Positions 7,546 to 17,550 of a DNA stretch of 64,000 nucleotides are shown in pieces. The stretch is from Stieleria mannarensis (GTDB lineage: Bacteria; Planctomycetota; Planctomycetia; Pirellulales; Pirellulaceae): NCBI RefSeq assembly GCF_014154935.1, contig NZ_JACEHH010000038.1:25766-89765 (forward strand), given 5' to 3'. A program made the translations under genes and the position numbers. The notes below the pieces were generated by a model. That model saw only the letters and a list, made by a program, of their open reading frames with translations, had not been told where the DNA came from and made no database searches. Numbering within the stretch: the first letter of the stretch is position 1; every line of letters starts with the position of its first letter.

Positions 7546-10500
7546 TCAGAGTGTCCTCAGCAATCGTTTCCCGAGTTGAGCATAGTCCTGTCCGTCGACG
7601 TCGCCGTCGCCATCGAAGTCAAAGTGTCGGTTGAAGTGGGGCGAGGTGGCGGGACGCAGGAAGGTCGATCCGAATTGCCCGTAGTCTTGGCCGTCCACAT
7701 CACCATCCCCATCGCTGTCGCCGAAGAAGCGGAAGAACGCGTCGGTCTGGTCGATGGTGCCGGTTGGGCCGGTGCCGAATAGGTAGTCATTGCGCATCGG
7801 ATAGGGTTCGTCGCCCAGCGACATCGCTGCCCCCGAATGGACGCGGAGTTCGTAATACCCGTCATCCAGAATGACGGGGACCGCGTTGGGGGTTTCAAAC
7901 GTCAGCAGGACCTCGGTTCGGTCGTCGATCTCCGAGGGCGTGGTCTTGATCGAACGCACCGACTGCCCGGTCGATACGTTGCGGATCTCGAACATACCGG
8001 CCAGCGTCAGGAAATCGACCGGTTGGTTGTAGATGACATTGACCGATTCGATCTGGCTGCGGGAGCTGTCGCCTTGGTTGACCAACACCTGTTCGACCCT
8101 CAGGTCGGTCGCCAGCCCCGACACGGTGAAGGTAAACGTGGACTCGTCGGGATCGTTGTTAACAATTTCGACGTTAGCGGTTCGTCGTCCGGCGACACTG
8201 GGATCAAACGTGATTTCGAAGTTGATCGATCCGCCGGATGCGACCACGGCGGGCGGTGGCTGGGTGAGAAAGAAATCACCGTGTTGGGCTCCGGTAATGG
8301 CAACCGAGGACAAGTCCAAGTCCACCAAACCGTCGTTGTCGATCGTAAAGGTTTGCGAGCGGGTGTCCGCCTCGACTTCGACCACGCCCATGTCCGTCCC
8401 GTTTCCGGTCATCGCCGGATCCCCGTTCTGGATCGGTTGATCGTTGCTGCCGCGGACGTTGATTTCGGCGAGCTCAAAATCATCATTGACCAAGATGCCG
8501 CTGAGCACGGAATGGTTGATGATCCCGGCACTGCTGGAGGAGATCATCAGCTGGAACGTTTCATCGTCTTCGACATCGCGATCACCTTGGACATCAACGT
8601 CGATGGAAACGGTTTTCTGGCCTGGGGCGAAGGTTGCAACACCGGAGGCAAAGCCGCCGACAAAATCATCCACATCGACGGGGTTCGGCCCGCCGGGTTG
8701 GATCCACCAGTCCACCGAGACCGCCTTGTCAAGAAATCCGGTTCGGAAGATCGTGACCGATCGCGGGACCGGTCCCGAGTTGCCTTCTTCAACGGCGGTG
8801 GGCAAGAAAGTCGCCTCGACCGGAAGCACGACACTGACGTCGGTCCACGCAGGATACTGTGATTCGCGGAACCGCCGAATCTCTCTCCACCCGACGCCGT
8901 CGTACGAGTATTCCAGCACGACATCGTCGCCGTCTTCCGTTGCATCAAGACCACCGCCATCGGAATTGGCGAAGACGATCGAAAATTCCACGCGGGCACC
9001 CGATGGTGGCGCCACCGGGTGCGTCGTCGCGGCCCGCTGGCCTGTGCCGGAGAAGAACAGTGCGCTGCCGTCGGTACCGGGGAACGTCGCGTTGGTGGTC
9101 GCGTTCTCGATGGCATTCCAGACCGCGGGGGCAATCCCTGAATCGAAATCGTCCTCGATCGACGTGCCGGTGATCACGAAGTTGTCGATCGCCCAGTTGT
9201 CGCTCGCATCATCGTCGTGGTTGACTTGTCGGATGCGGTACCGGGCGCTCGTTTCCAGTGACAGGATCGATTCGTCGTTCAGGATCGATCCTTGGGCGGT
9301 CGACTTGCCCGGGTCGATCAAAAACGCGCCGTCGGTCGGAACCAACAACTCGATCGTGTAGCTTTCGTCGCCTTCGATGTCGAAGTCACCGCGAACATGG
9401 ATGTCCAGCGTTTGCGTCATCTGGCCGGCGTCAAAGAACAGGGTTCCCGAGGGTGGCGTGGTGAAATCCAGGTCCTCTGCCGGCGCGGTTCCGGTGTAGA
9501 CACGTTGCCAGCCGACGGCATTGGCGACGTCGGACGGACCGGTGCGACGGATCGTGAACTGGTGCGTCGAGCCGCCGGGAGGATCGCCCTCGTACGACAC
9601 CGTCTCGCTCGCTTCGATCGCGTAGGTCGGCAGGACCTCGACGATTTCCATTCCGGCGACGCGATCGGCAACGTCGTACCCGCCTGAATCAATGATGTGT
9701 GCTTCAAAGGATTCGCCGCCTTCGGGAAGTCCGTCAAAGCTGGTGAGGAACCGGGCCACGCCGACTCCGTTGACGATCGAAACCGACTGACTAAGCGGCC
9801 CGACGAAGTCTGGGTTTTCGGTCGAGTTGGGGGCGGGCAACCCGGGGGCGGTTTGACGCACGCCTCGGACACCGACGGTGACCACGGCGTCGCCCAGGTC
9901 ACTGGCGGTGATCGTGAATTCCGCATCGCCTCCTTCACCGACAGTCGCTGAATTGGCCGCGATCGACACCGTCGGATTGCCGGTGTCGACGATCGTGCCG
10001 CTGATGCGATACTGTCCCAGACTGCCATAGTCGCTGAAGCCACTGGGCGGATCTTCGCTGTACGGAGCCGGATCGGGTTCGTTGTAAACGACTCCGTCGT
10101 ACACCCCATCCTGGGCCACGCCGTCGACCCGGATCAGGTAGTCGCCCGCGACCAGGTTGGCCTGCAGCGAGGCGGAGGTCGATGTCTTCGGATCGGACGC
10201 CAGGATCAGTTCGCGATCGGCATCGAACAAACCGGCCCAAACGTTCAGATTCGGTTTCACGTCCAAGACATCGATGTCGATCGAGACGTCGCCGCCACCG
10301 GTGGAGAACTTGAACCAGTCCTCGTCGGTATTCCTTTCGATCATTCCGAACGCTTCGACGTTCACGCCGCCGGACTCCTGCAGCGGTGCAGCCAATGTAA
10401 AACTGTTGCCGTAGTCGTCGGGAAGATAGGGAAAATTCACCGCGCGGGTGATCACGGCCAAGTCGTCCTGGTCGGGGTTGCTGGCGTTGAAATAGTCTCC

Positions 10501-11385
10501 GTTGTTCCAAACCGTGATCTCCTTGCCGAACGGAGCGCCCATGATCGGTCCCCAGTCGGAGTGGCCACGGTAATACTGCGTCGTGCCGGCGCCGTCGTGT
10601 CGGAGTCCGAGTTGGTGGCCGACTTCATGGCTGACCGTTTCGCTGCCGGCATACAAGCCGCCGTTGTAGACCAGGGCCGGTTCGTCTTGCGGGTCATCAA
10701 ACGCACCGATAAACGCGTGCCCGCCACAACCGCAATCGGCAAACGTGTCTTTGGTCAACACCGCCCGCGTCCCCCAGCGCAAATCGCCGGGACCGCTGTA
10801 TCGAAGGTCGTCCAGATCGGCGGGTTCTTCGGTGGTGACGTTGAGATCGAACGGCGCGAAGTCTTCGGCAACGACGCGCCAGATGTCCTGAATCAATTCC
10901 AGTCGCGAGTCGGAAAACGTTGTTTCATTCCCACCCCAATAATTCGGGTGCTCAATGCTCTCGATCCCGTAGCTGGAATTCCAACTCGTCCCCGTCGTCG
11001 TGTGCCCGTCAAAGTCCAGGTAGAGCGTGAAGTTGGAATCCGGGCGACTGTGCAAGTTGAACGTTTGGTCGAGCGAGACAAGCGGAGCACCGCTTGGTCC
11101 ACTGTCGGCCTGCTCCGATCCGGTCGGGAAATCACTGTCAGGCACGCCGTCGGGCACTTCGTCCGCCCGGGCTGCGATCCCCTGAACCGGCGGAACCGGG
11201 CGTCCGGGCAGAATCGGCCCGTGGAACATCGCCAGCACCAAGGGATCGGTTTCGTAGTCGACCTCGATTCCCACCGTGCCGGAATTGAGACTCGCCGCGA
11301 GCAGACGGCGCGATTCAAGTGTCTCGATCCGAAAACGGTTTCTCGAACGTTTTTTGTTGCGACGTGATGGTGCAGGGGGATGCAT
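7546..11385 (-). CDS. Giant secreted metalloprotease-like/Calx-beta/dockerin protein
   Basis: This 1,279-residue surface protein begins at ATG 11385: a basic head, then FRIETLESRRLLAASL, the N-terminal signature of many planctomycete exported giants. Domains in order: a metzincin-like region with SHEVGHQLGLRHDG (about 250-264; HExxHxxGxxH zinc motif plus Asp); a pre-peptidase C-terminal-like beta domain (about 320-415, DEDWFKFSTGGG); Calx-beta-like repeats (about 470-560, 600-705, 850-970; e.g. DRDVEDDETFQLMI); a choice-of-anchor D/ASPM-like domain (about 975-1095, IDNDGLVDLDLSSVAITG); and two dockerin-like calcium loops at the end (DSDGDGDVDGQDYGQFG and DFDGDGDVDGQDYAQLG). It probably works outside the cell as an adhesin or protease. 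The open frame extends upstream to 11763, but that part is arginine-rich and overlaps the argC side, so I rejected it. Confidence 0.88.
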   Translation of the reverse strand: MHPPAPSRRNKKRSRNRFRIETLESRRLLAASLNSGTVGIEVDYETDPLVLAMFHGPILPGRPVPPVQGIAARADEVPDGVPDSDFPTGSEQADSGPSGAPLVSLDQTFNLHSRPDSNFTLYLDFDGHTTTGTSWNSSYGIESIEHPNYWGGNETTFSDSRLELIQDIWRVVAEDFAPFDLNVTTEEPADLDDLRYSGPGDLRWGTRAVLTKDTFADCGCGGHAFIGAFDDPQDEPALVYNGGLYAGSETVSHEVGHQLGLRHDGAGTTQYYRGHSDWGPIMGAPFGKEITVWNNGDYFNASNPDQDDLAVITRAVNFPYLPDDYGNSFTLAAPLQESGGVNVEAFGMIERNTDEDWFKFSTGGGDVSIDIDVLDVKPNLNVWAGLFDADRELILASDPKTSTSASLQANLVAGDYLIRVDGVAQDGVYDGVVYNEPDPAPYSEDPPSGFSDYGSLGQYRISGTIVDTGNPTVSIAANSATVGEGGDAEFTITASDLGDAVVTVGVRGVRQTAPGLPAPNSTENPDFVGPLSQSVSIVNGVGVARFLTSFDGLPEGGESFEAHIIDSGGYDVADRVAGMEIVEVLPTYAIEASETVSYEGDPPGGSTHQFTIRRTGPSDVANAVGWQRVYTGTAPAEDLDFTTPPSGTLFFDAGQMTQTLDIHVRGDFDIEGDESYTIELLVPTDGAFLIDPGKSTAQGSILNDESILSLETSARYRIRQVNHDDDASDNWAIDNFVITGTSIEDDFDSGIAPAVWNAIENATTNATFPGTDGSALFFSGTGQRAATTHPVAPPSGARVEFSIVFANSDGGGLDATEDGDDVVLEYSYDGVGWREIRRFRESQYPAWTDVSVVLPVEATFLPTAVEEGNSGPVPRSVTIFRTGFLDKAVSVDWWIQPGGPNPVDVDDFVGGFASGVATFAPGQKTVSIDVDVQGDRDVEDDETFQLMISSSSAGIINHSVLSGILVNDDFELAEINVRGSNDQPIQNGDPAMTGNGTDMGVVEVEADTRSQTFTIDNDGLVDLDLSSVAITGAQHGDFFLTQPPPAVVASGGSINFEITFDPSVAGRRTANVEIVNNDPDESTFTFTVSGLATDLRVEQVLVNQGDSSRSQIESVNVIYNQPVDFLTLAGMFEIRNVSTGQSVRSIKTTPSEIDDRTEVLLTFETPNAVPVILDDGYYELRVHSGAAMSLGDEPYPMRNDYLFGTGPTGTIDQTDAFFRFFGDSDGDGDVDGQDYGQFGSTFLRPATSPHFNRHFDFDGDGDVDGQDYAQLGKRLLRTL

Positions 11386-11731
11386 AGCAAACGCGGGAAA
11401 CGGAGGCCAATCCTCTCTCGAACCGGAGACGCCCATTGAACAGCCGCTCACTGGCGGGGCTCGCCGGCAATGCGTTTGGAAAATGGCCGATGCCCTTTCA
11501 ATTAGAACCGCATTCGGGCCACGACTTCTCCCACCGAGTGGCTCTCCGTATGCTAAGAAGACCAAGAATTTATCCATCCCGACAGACTGCCACCCCCTTA
11601 CCCTGGGGGCGAAGAGATGACATTCGGCCGCGTCAAACCGTCGTGCCGCCTTGCGTTCGCGACGCGATTGCCAAACGATGCGAGCTGTTCGGTTTCCGTT
11701 TCGTCCCCCTTGCCCACTGCGTTGCTGCCCC
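11386..11731. other. Divergent intergenic region, no gene
   Basis: These 346 bases separate the giant secreted protein (minus) from argC (plus), so both promoters should lie here. A short hairpin, CCCCCttaccctGGGGG, occurs near 11593-11608. I see no convincing -35/-10 pair, operator or RNA gene. ArgR sites cannot be recognised by eye. Confidence 0.5.
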
Positions 11732-12781
11732 ATGTCGCTCTCTGTCGCCCTGATCGGCGCCACCGGTTACACCGGACTGGAAGTCGCCCGTCTGCTGACC
11801 CAACACCCACACGCCGAGCTGACCGTGGCGACGGCGCGTGCCGAAGCGGGCAATCCGATCGCCTCGGTGCATCCCTCGCTGGCCGGGCGATTGGACCTAC
11901 GGTTGGAAGAACTCGATCCGACTGAAATCGGCAAACGCTGTGACGTGGCGATGTGTTGTCTGCCCCACGCGGCGTCGGCGAAAACGGTCCGGCAGCTGGT
12001 CGACGCGGGGGTGCGGGTGATCGATTTCAGTGCCGATTTTCGGCTCTCTTCACTGGAGGTTTACGAGTCGTGGTACGACGTCAAGCATCCCTGGCCGGAA
12101 CGGGTCGGCAAGACCGTGTACGGATTGCCCGAGTTCTATGCCGATGAAATCGCGGCGGCCGACGTCGTGGCCAACCCGGGATGTTATCCGACCAGTGCGA
12201 TCTTGCCGCTGGCGCCGTTGATTCGTGCCGGTTTGATCCGCAGCGAGGACATCATCATCGACAGCAAGAGCGGGGTCAGCGGCGCGGGCCGCAGCGCGAA
12301 GGTGGGGACGCTGTACTGTGAAACCAACGAATCGATCGCGGCCTACGCGGTCGGTTGCCACCGCCACCAGCCGGAAATCGAAGATTTGCTGGGGCGGATT
12401 TCGGGCCGGGCCGCCGAGGTCTTGTTCACGCCACACCTGACGCCGATGAGCCGGGGGATTTTGTCGACGATCTACGCCCGCCCCGCAGAGGGGTTGGCCG
12501 GCGAAGGGAGCGGCGTAGGATCGGCCCAGGCGGTGATTGAAGGGGTCATGCAGTGTTGGCGCGATTGTTACGCCGCCAGTCCCTTCGTCAACCCGGTCGA
12601 TCACTTGCCGGCGACCGCACATGTAGCCGGGACAAACTATGTTCAGATGGCGGTGCGCCGCAGCGGAGAGCGATTGGTGCTGTTGTCGGCGATCGATAAT
12701 CTGGCCAAAGGTGCCAGCGGCGCGGCGATACAGAATATGAACGTGATGTTCGGATACGACCAAAACGCCGGACTAGGCTAA
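11732..12781 (+). CDS. argC: N-acetyl-gamma-glutamyl-phosphate reductase
   Basis: ArgC makes N-acetyl-glutamate semialdehyde from N-acetyl-glutamyl phosphate with NADPH, the third step of arginine synthesis, in the cytoplasm. The 349-residue protein shows the Rossmann start LIGATGYTGLEVARLL, the catalytic cysteine in NPGCYPTSAILPLAPL (about residue 149), the SGVSGAGR loop, HRHQPEIED, FTPHLTPMSRGIL and the end region HVAGTNYVQMAV. I chose ATG 11732 because the Rossmann strand follows at once; the 27 codons upstream in frame do not resemble the family. It is followed 8 bases later by a CPBP protease gene, probably in the same transcript. No other arginine genes are nearby. Confidence 0.96.
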   Translation: MSLSVALIGATGYTGLEVARLLTQHPHAELTVATARAEAGNPIASVHPSLAGRLDLRLEELDPTEIGKRCDVAMCCLPHAASAKTVRQLVDAGVRVIDFSADFRLSSLEVYESWYDVKHPWPERVGKTVYGLPEFYADEIAAADVVANPGCYPTSAILPLAPLIRAGLIRSEDIIIDSKSGVSGAGRSAKVGTLYCETNESIAAYAVGCHRHQPEIEDLLGRISGRAAEVLFTPHLTPMSRGILSTIYARPAEGLAGEGSGVGSAQAVIEGVMQCWRDCYAASPFVNPVDHLPATAHVAGTNYVQMAVRRSGERLVLLSAIDNLAKGASGAAIQNMNVMFGYDQNAGLG

Positions 12782-12789
12782 AACGAGTG

Positions 12790-13809
12790 ATGCAAGAACC
12801 CTTCGGCGAACCGCCGCACGAACCAGACGCCGTCAATCCGTTTTCGGTATCGAGTGTCACCGAACCGGGGACGAGCGTCACGTCGCCGCCGCCGGAAGAT
12901 GGCGAGGATGGACCGCAGCGTTTGATGCGACCGGACCGCCCGCGGATCTGGCCGTCGTTGGTGTTGCCGTTGATTTCGCTGGCGACGTTTTTGCTGTCCA
13001 GCCTGGTGATGATGGTGGTGGCGTTCTTCGTCGTCCACGGCGAGTTCAGCCCGCGGATGATGGTCAGCGCCGAAGCGATGAAGACGGTTTCCTCCTCGCG
13101 TGTCGGTCTGCTGTTATTGGTCGTCGCGCCGCAAGTGGCTTTGGTGATGCCGACGTTGATCGCCGCCTGGTTGTCTCCGGTCGGGTTCAGCCGGCGATTG
13201 TCGCTGATCCGCGGGCATTGGCCGTATTGGGCGTGGGTGGCCGCCGCCTTGACCACCCCGCTGATCGGTTGGATCTCGTCGATCGCGGTCGGTTCGCTGA
13301 TGGAGGAAAGCGAAAGCCTGAAGATGATGTCCGACATCTTTCGCGGCCACGGTGAATCGGGTTTTCTGATCCCGTTGGCGCTGTTGATCGGTGCGACGCC
13401 GGCGTTTTGTGAGGAATTCTTGTTTCGCGGCTATGTGCAAACTCGCCTGAACCGACGCATCGGACCGGCGTTGGGGATTCTGCTGTCTTCGGCCTTGTTC
13501 GCCGTCTTCCACATGGACTTGATCCACATCATCGCCGTGTTCCCGCTGGGGCTGTACTTGGGGGTGATCGCTTGGCGCAGCGGGTCATTGTTTCCGGCGA
13601 TGCTGGGGCATTTCGTCAACAATTCGATCAGCGTGTTTGCCGTCGTGCTGGGGCCGGAAACCCAGGACCAGGATCCGACGCCCGAGATGGCCCTCTTTTT
13701 ACTGGTCGTCATCGCCTTGGGGTTGTTCGGAGCGATGTTGACCGCGGTCGCGATGTGGCGTCTGCCCGTGCCGCAGGCGGTGACGCTGAGGGCGAAGCCG
13801 GCGGTTTAG
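12790..13809 (+). CDS. CPBP family intramembrane metalloprotease
   Basis: This 339-residue multi-pass membrane protein is of the CAAX/Abi (CPBP) type. The catalytic motifs are EEFLFRGYVQTRL (the EExxxR motif), followed by FAVFHMD (the FxxxH motif) and GHFVNNS (the HxxxN/B motif). Four to six membrane segments surround them. Prokaryotic CPBP proteins are intramembrane proteases with roles in peptide processing, signalling or self-immunity; the substrate here is unknown. A proline- and acid-rich N-terminus of about 50 residues precedes the first membrane segment. It follows argC by 8 bases; the in-frame GTG at 12787 is an alternative start. Confidence 0.9.
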   Translation: MQEPFGEPPHEPDAVNPFSVSSVTEPGTSVTSPPPEDGEDGPQRLMRPDRPRIWPSLVLPLISLATFLLSSLVMMVVAFFVVHGEFSPRMMVSAEAMKTVSSSRVGLLLLVVAPQVALVMPTLIAAWLSPVGFSRRLSLIRGHWPYWAWVAAALTTPLIGWISSIAVGSLMEESESLKMMSDIFRGHGESGFLIPLALLIGATPAFCEEFLFRGYVQTRLNRRIGPALGILLSSALFAVFHMDLIHIIAVFPLGLYLGVIAWRSGSLFPAMLGHFVNNSISVFAVVLGPETQDQDPTPEMALFLLVVIALGLFGAMLTAVAMWRLPVPQAVTLRAKPAV

Positions 13810-14141
13810 CAGCCTGTTGGTTTACTAGCCCACGGCGTTTCATCATTCAGGCGGTGAATCGATCTGCCATCCCTCTCCTGCTCCCCTCCGACTTGTCAGG
13901 TGGAGAGGTAGGAAGATTTTGGAGGCAGGAAGATTGGTGAGACTCAGTGGAGGGTGCGATTCACCATTTTCTTACCCACGAAATTTTCTTACCCAATTCC
14001 CGCAGGCGGCTAAGGAACGGGACCGCGTGCGTGAAACGGTCAATGTTGCTTCGTCGTTTCCCCGGGCAGGAAATGGTAAGCTGGTGGCTGTGACCGACGG
14101 AACCGGCCCGCGCGCCGCTATTCTCCACCTACCAAACCGCC
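13810..14141. other. Intergenic region with short direct repeat
   Basis: No supportable gene. It holds an inverted pair GGTGAATCG (near 13852) and CGATTCACC (near 13959), and a direct repeat TTTTCTTACCCA at about 13969 and 13984, separated by five bases. The latter, less GC-rich than its surroundings, could be part of the promoter region of the following VWA gene. Confidence 0.4.
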
Positions 14142-17100
14142 ATGTTGCCCTATCGTCTCAGTTTTGAGCATCCGATTTACTTGTGGTTGATGCTCGCGCT
14201 GCCCGTCTTGTGGTACCTGGGCTATCGGTCGTTGGGTGTGCTGGGCAAGACCCGGCGGGCGTTGGCGTTGATGCTCAGGACGCTGGTTTGGACGATTCTG
14301 GTGTTTGCCTTGGCCGGCGTGCAACTGGTGCGCGTCAGTGACGTGATCACGGTGATGTATGTGCTGGATCAATCCGAGAGCATTCCCAGCGCGAAACGCC
14401 AGGTGATGTTGGACTTTGTCGTCCGCAACGTCAAACGTCACCGCGACGGCCGACGCGGTGACAAAGCCGGCATCATCGTGTTCGGCCGCGACGCGTCGAT
14501 CGAAATCCCGCCGTTTGACGACGAGATTCGATTGCGACGCCTGGAAAGCTTGATGGATCGCGGCGACGCGACGAATTTGGAATCGGCGTTGAACCTGGCC
14601 CAAGCCACGATGCCGGAGGACACCGCGCGGCGGATCGTGGTGGTCACCGACGGCAACGAAAACCTGGGCCAGGCGCGGAAGCTGGTCGCGCGCGTTGCCG
14701 CCGCGGGGATCGGAATCGATGTGGTTCCCGTCATGCTGGACGCCAAGAGCGAAGTGTTGGTCGAGAAGATCGATTTGCCCAGCGACATCCGCAAGGGACA
14801 GCCATTCGAGGCTCGGATTGTCGTGAACAACTACACCGATGCGCCGAGCGAAGGTGGCGAACCGACCCAGGGCAAGATTCGCGTCAAGCAAAAGGTGGGC
14901 GACAACGAATCGATCCTGTTGGAACAAGACATCACGCTGGGCCCGGGCAAGAACGTCTTTCCGCTGCGGCACACCATCGAACAACCCGCACCGTACATCT
15001 ATCAAGCGGAATTCGTTCCCGACAGCAAGGACGACGATGGGCTGCGTCAAAACAACAGCGCCACCGCTTACACGCACGTCCGTGGCAAGGGCCGTGTGCT
15101 GTTGATCGAAGATCGAACCCGGTTGGGTGACTTCGATCTTCTGGTCGGTCGGCTGAGAGACAACAACATCGAAGTCGTCACCCAAGCCAACGACAACCTG
15201 TTCGGTTCGCTTGCCGAACTGCAAGCCTATGACGCGGTGATCCTGGCGGGCGTCCCGCGCGTCTCGGGCAGCAACGAGAATGAGATCGTTTCCTTCACCG
15301 ACCCGCAAATCGAAATGCTGGTCCGCAACACGCAGCAGCTCGGGGCGGGATTGTTGATGATCGGCGGCCCCGAAGCGTTCGGCGCCGGCGGCTGGACCGG
15401 GTCGGAAATTGAAAAGGCGATGCCGGTCGATTTCAAAATCAAGAACGCCAAGGTCCAAGCGGTCGGTGCCCTGGCGCTGATCATGCACGCCAGCGAGATG
15501 GCCGACGGGAACCACTGGCAAAAAGTGATCTGCAAGTCGGCGATCGAACAACTCGGCCCCTCGGACCTGGCCGGCGTCCTGCACTGGAACTTTAGCGGCG
15601 ACGCCTGGCTGTGGGGCGGGTATCCGTCGTCACCGGGACTGTTAGAAGTCGGGCCGAATCGCCGCAACATGCTGGCCCGGATCAGCAAGATGACGCCCGG
15701 CGACATGCCGCAATTCGATCCGGCGATGAAGATGGCGGCGAAGTCACTTTCCGGAGCCCCGGCGTCGGTCAAGCACTGCATCATCATTTCCGATGGCGAC
15801 CCGAGCGACCCGACGCCCGGCACGATCGCCGCCTTCAAAAACAATAACATCACCATCAGCACCGTCGCGGTCGCCTCGCACGGGCTGGCTGGCAGCCAGC
15901 GGTTGCAGCGGATCGCGACGCAAACCGGCGGCAAGTACTACAGCGTCAAATCGGGCCGGGCTTTGCCGCGGATCTTTCAACGCGAAGCACGTCGCGTGTC
16001 CAAGCCCCTGGTGTATGAACCGCCCGGTGGGGCCGTCCCCGAAGTGATCTTCCCGCACGCGATGCTCGATGGGATCGATCGCGTGTTGCCTCCGATCACC
16101 GGGTTTGTGATGACGCAAACCAAAGACAGCGCGCTGGCGCAAGTGCTGATTCAATCGCCCAAGCCGGATCAACCGGAAAACGCCACGATCCTGGCCGCAT
16201 GGACGTATGGACTCGGCCGCACCGCGGTGTTGACGACCGACGCCGGGGCGCGCTGGGCCAGCGCCTGGAACGACTGGGGCGACTACGACAAATTCTACAG
16301 CCAGCTGGTGCGCTGGCTGATGCGGCCGACCGGTGACACGGGAAAGTTCACGATCGCCACCAGTGTCAAAGACGGCCAGGTTCAAGTCGTCGTCAACGCA
16401 CTGGCCAGCGATGATTCGTTTCTGGATTTTCTGGAGATGAACGCCACCGCGCTCGATGCCGACTTGAACCCGATTCCGCTGTCCATGCGACAGGCGGCCC
16501 CGGGGCGCTACGTCGGGTCGTTCCCGGCCACCACCGCGGGAAGCTATTTCGTCAACGTCGTCCCCGGCCCCGGAGCGGCGCCGCTGACGACCGGCGTCAC
16601 GGTTCCCTACAGCGACGAGTACCGCGTCCGCGAGACCAATTTGGCGCTGATCGAATCTCTGGCCGCGACCGAACCACGTGGCGGGACGGCCGGCGAAGTC
16701 ACCGCGCCACTGGAGAATCGTGCCAGCGAAGAGCTGGTCCAGACCGACGCCTTCCGCGGCGGCTTGGCACTCGCCCGCAGCATCCGTGATGCCTGGCCCT
16801 GGTTCGTGCTCGGCGGCTGCTGTCTGTTCCTCGGCGACGTCATGGTCCGCCGCATCGCGTTTGATTTCAGCTGGATCGGCCGGACGATCAAAAAGATGCG
16901 TGGCGAAAAGGACACCGCCGCCGAAGTCGTCACGCGACTCGACGCGCTACGAAAGAACAAATCACAAATCGACGAAGGTTTGGAGAAACGCCGGGCGGCC
17001 GTTCGCTTTGACCCGACTCGCGTGGAACCGTCCGACGAGGCGGTCGAGTTGTCCGACATCGGGCAAGCGAAATCAACGCCGGCGGAAACCAAGTCCGTCG

Positions 17101-17177
17101 AAGCGCCCAAACAATCCAGCTACACCGAACGCTTGCTGGAAGCCAAACGCCGCGCCCGCAAAGACAAGGGCGAGTAG
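14142..17177 (+). CDS. Large VWA/glutamine-amidotransferase-like membrane protein
   Basis: This 1,011-residue protein has two N-terminal membrane segments (about 12-30 and 43-62), then a VWA domain with a MIDAS-like VLDQSES (residues 74-80), KAGIIVFGRDA and RRIVVVTDGNE. A GATase1-like middle follows (LLMIGGPEAFGAGGW, about 405-420), with a second VWA-like part (HCIIISDGDPSDPTPG, about 545-560). A membrane segment near 885-905 and a lysine/arginine-rich cytoplasmic tail of about 100 residues complete it. Such proteins are common beside BatA/MoxR-type genes in planctomycetes and are thought to act in envelope processes; the activity is unknown. No MoxR gene is adjacent here. The GATase cysteine nucleophile is not evident, so enzymatic activity is unlikely. 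Confidence 0.82.
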   Translation: MLPYRLSFEHPIYLWLMLALPVLWYLGYRSLGVLGKTRRALALMLRTLVWTILVFALAGVQLVRVSDVITVMYVLDQSESIPSAKRQVMLDFVVRNVKRHRDGRRGDKAGIIVFGRDASIEIPPFDDEIRLRRLESLMDRGDATNLESALNLAQATMPEDTARRIVVVTDGNENLGQARKLVARVAAAGIGIDVVPVMLDAKSEVLVEKIDLPSDIRKGQPFEARIVVNNYTDAPSEGGEPTQGKIRVKQKVGDNESILLEQDITLGPGKNVFPLRHTIEQPAPYIYQAEFVPDSKDDDGLRQNNSATAYTHVRGKGRVLLIEDRTRLGDFDLLVGRLRDNNIEVVTQANDNLFGSLAELQAYDAVILAGVPRVSGSNENEIVSFTDPQIEMLVRNTQQLGAGLLMIGGPEAFGAGGWTGSEIEKAMPVDFKIKNAKVQAVGALALIMHASEMADGNHWQKVICKSAIEQLGPSDLAGVLHWNFSGDAWLWGGYPSSPGLLEVGPNRRNMLARISKMTPGDMPQFDPAMKMAAKSLSGAPASVKHCIIISDGDPSDPTPGTIAAFKNNNITISTVAVASHGLAGSQRLQRIATQTGGKYYSVKSGRALPRIFQREARRVSKPLVYEPPGGAVPEVIFPHAMLDGIDRVLPPITGFVMTQTKDSALAQVLIQSPKPDQPENATILAAWTYGLGRTAVLTTDAGARWASAWNDWGDYDKFYSQLVRWLMRPTGDTGKFTIATSVKDGQVQVVVNALASDDSFLDFLEMNATALDADLNPIPLSMRQAAPGRYVGSFPATTAGSYFVNVVPGPGAAPLTTGVTVPYSDEYRVRETNLALIESLAATEPRGGTAGEVTAPLENRASEELVQTDAFRGGLALARSIRDAWPWFVLGGCCLFLGDVMVRRIAFDFSWIGRTIKKMRGEKDTAAEVVTRLDALRKNKSQIDEGLEKRRAAVRFDPTRVEPSDEAVELSDIGQAKSTPAETKSVEAPKQSSYTERLLEAKRRARKDKGE

Positions 17178-17187
17178 TGGCCGCGCC

Positions 17188-17275
17188 AATCGCTGGTGTT
17201 CAGGCTTTAGCCGCCCACTTTCGCTGCTCCGCAGCGACCAAGAATCGCCTAAAGGCTAGACACCAACGCAGATGC
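17188..17275. repeat. Inverted repeat pair, REP-like
   Basis: Two arms in opposite orientation, GCTGGTGTTCAGGCTTTAGC at the left and GCCTAAAGGCTAGACACCAA at the right, match after reverse complementing with a few changes. Each arm contains a small hairpin (GGCTttAGCC or GCCTttAGGC). The layout is that of a paired palindromic intergenic element. The rest of the gap up to 17550 shows nothing I can name. Confidence 0.55.
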
Positions 17276-17550
17276 CCGAGGAACGTTTTTTTGATCGCGT
17301 CGCTTGTTGTAGGCCGTGGAGACAAGGCGAGGGTCAAAACATGGGTTGGTCAAAAAATGGCGTCTCCTCGCCAGCAATCTCTCCAAGAGTCGCCATGATT
17401 GCCGTGATTGTCGCGGTCTGACGGAAGAAATGCGTTGTAATTGGCGACAAAACACTTAGGATCGTCGCTCGTTACCCAGTGTCCGTGACCAGAGCCTTCT
17501 CTCCAGATCACCGGGATGGACGGCGAGACCTTTTGGGGAGAATCAGTTCG

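Noticed and set aside
11386..11763. 126-codon upstream extension of the giant secreted protein
   Set aside because: It would overlap the argC start, is arginine-rich, and would bury the ESRRLLA export signature.
14118..15584. 488-codon frame antisense to the VWA gene
   Set aside because: Rich in His, Gln and Arg as expected for a shadow of a GC-biased gene; no domain pattern.
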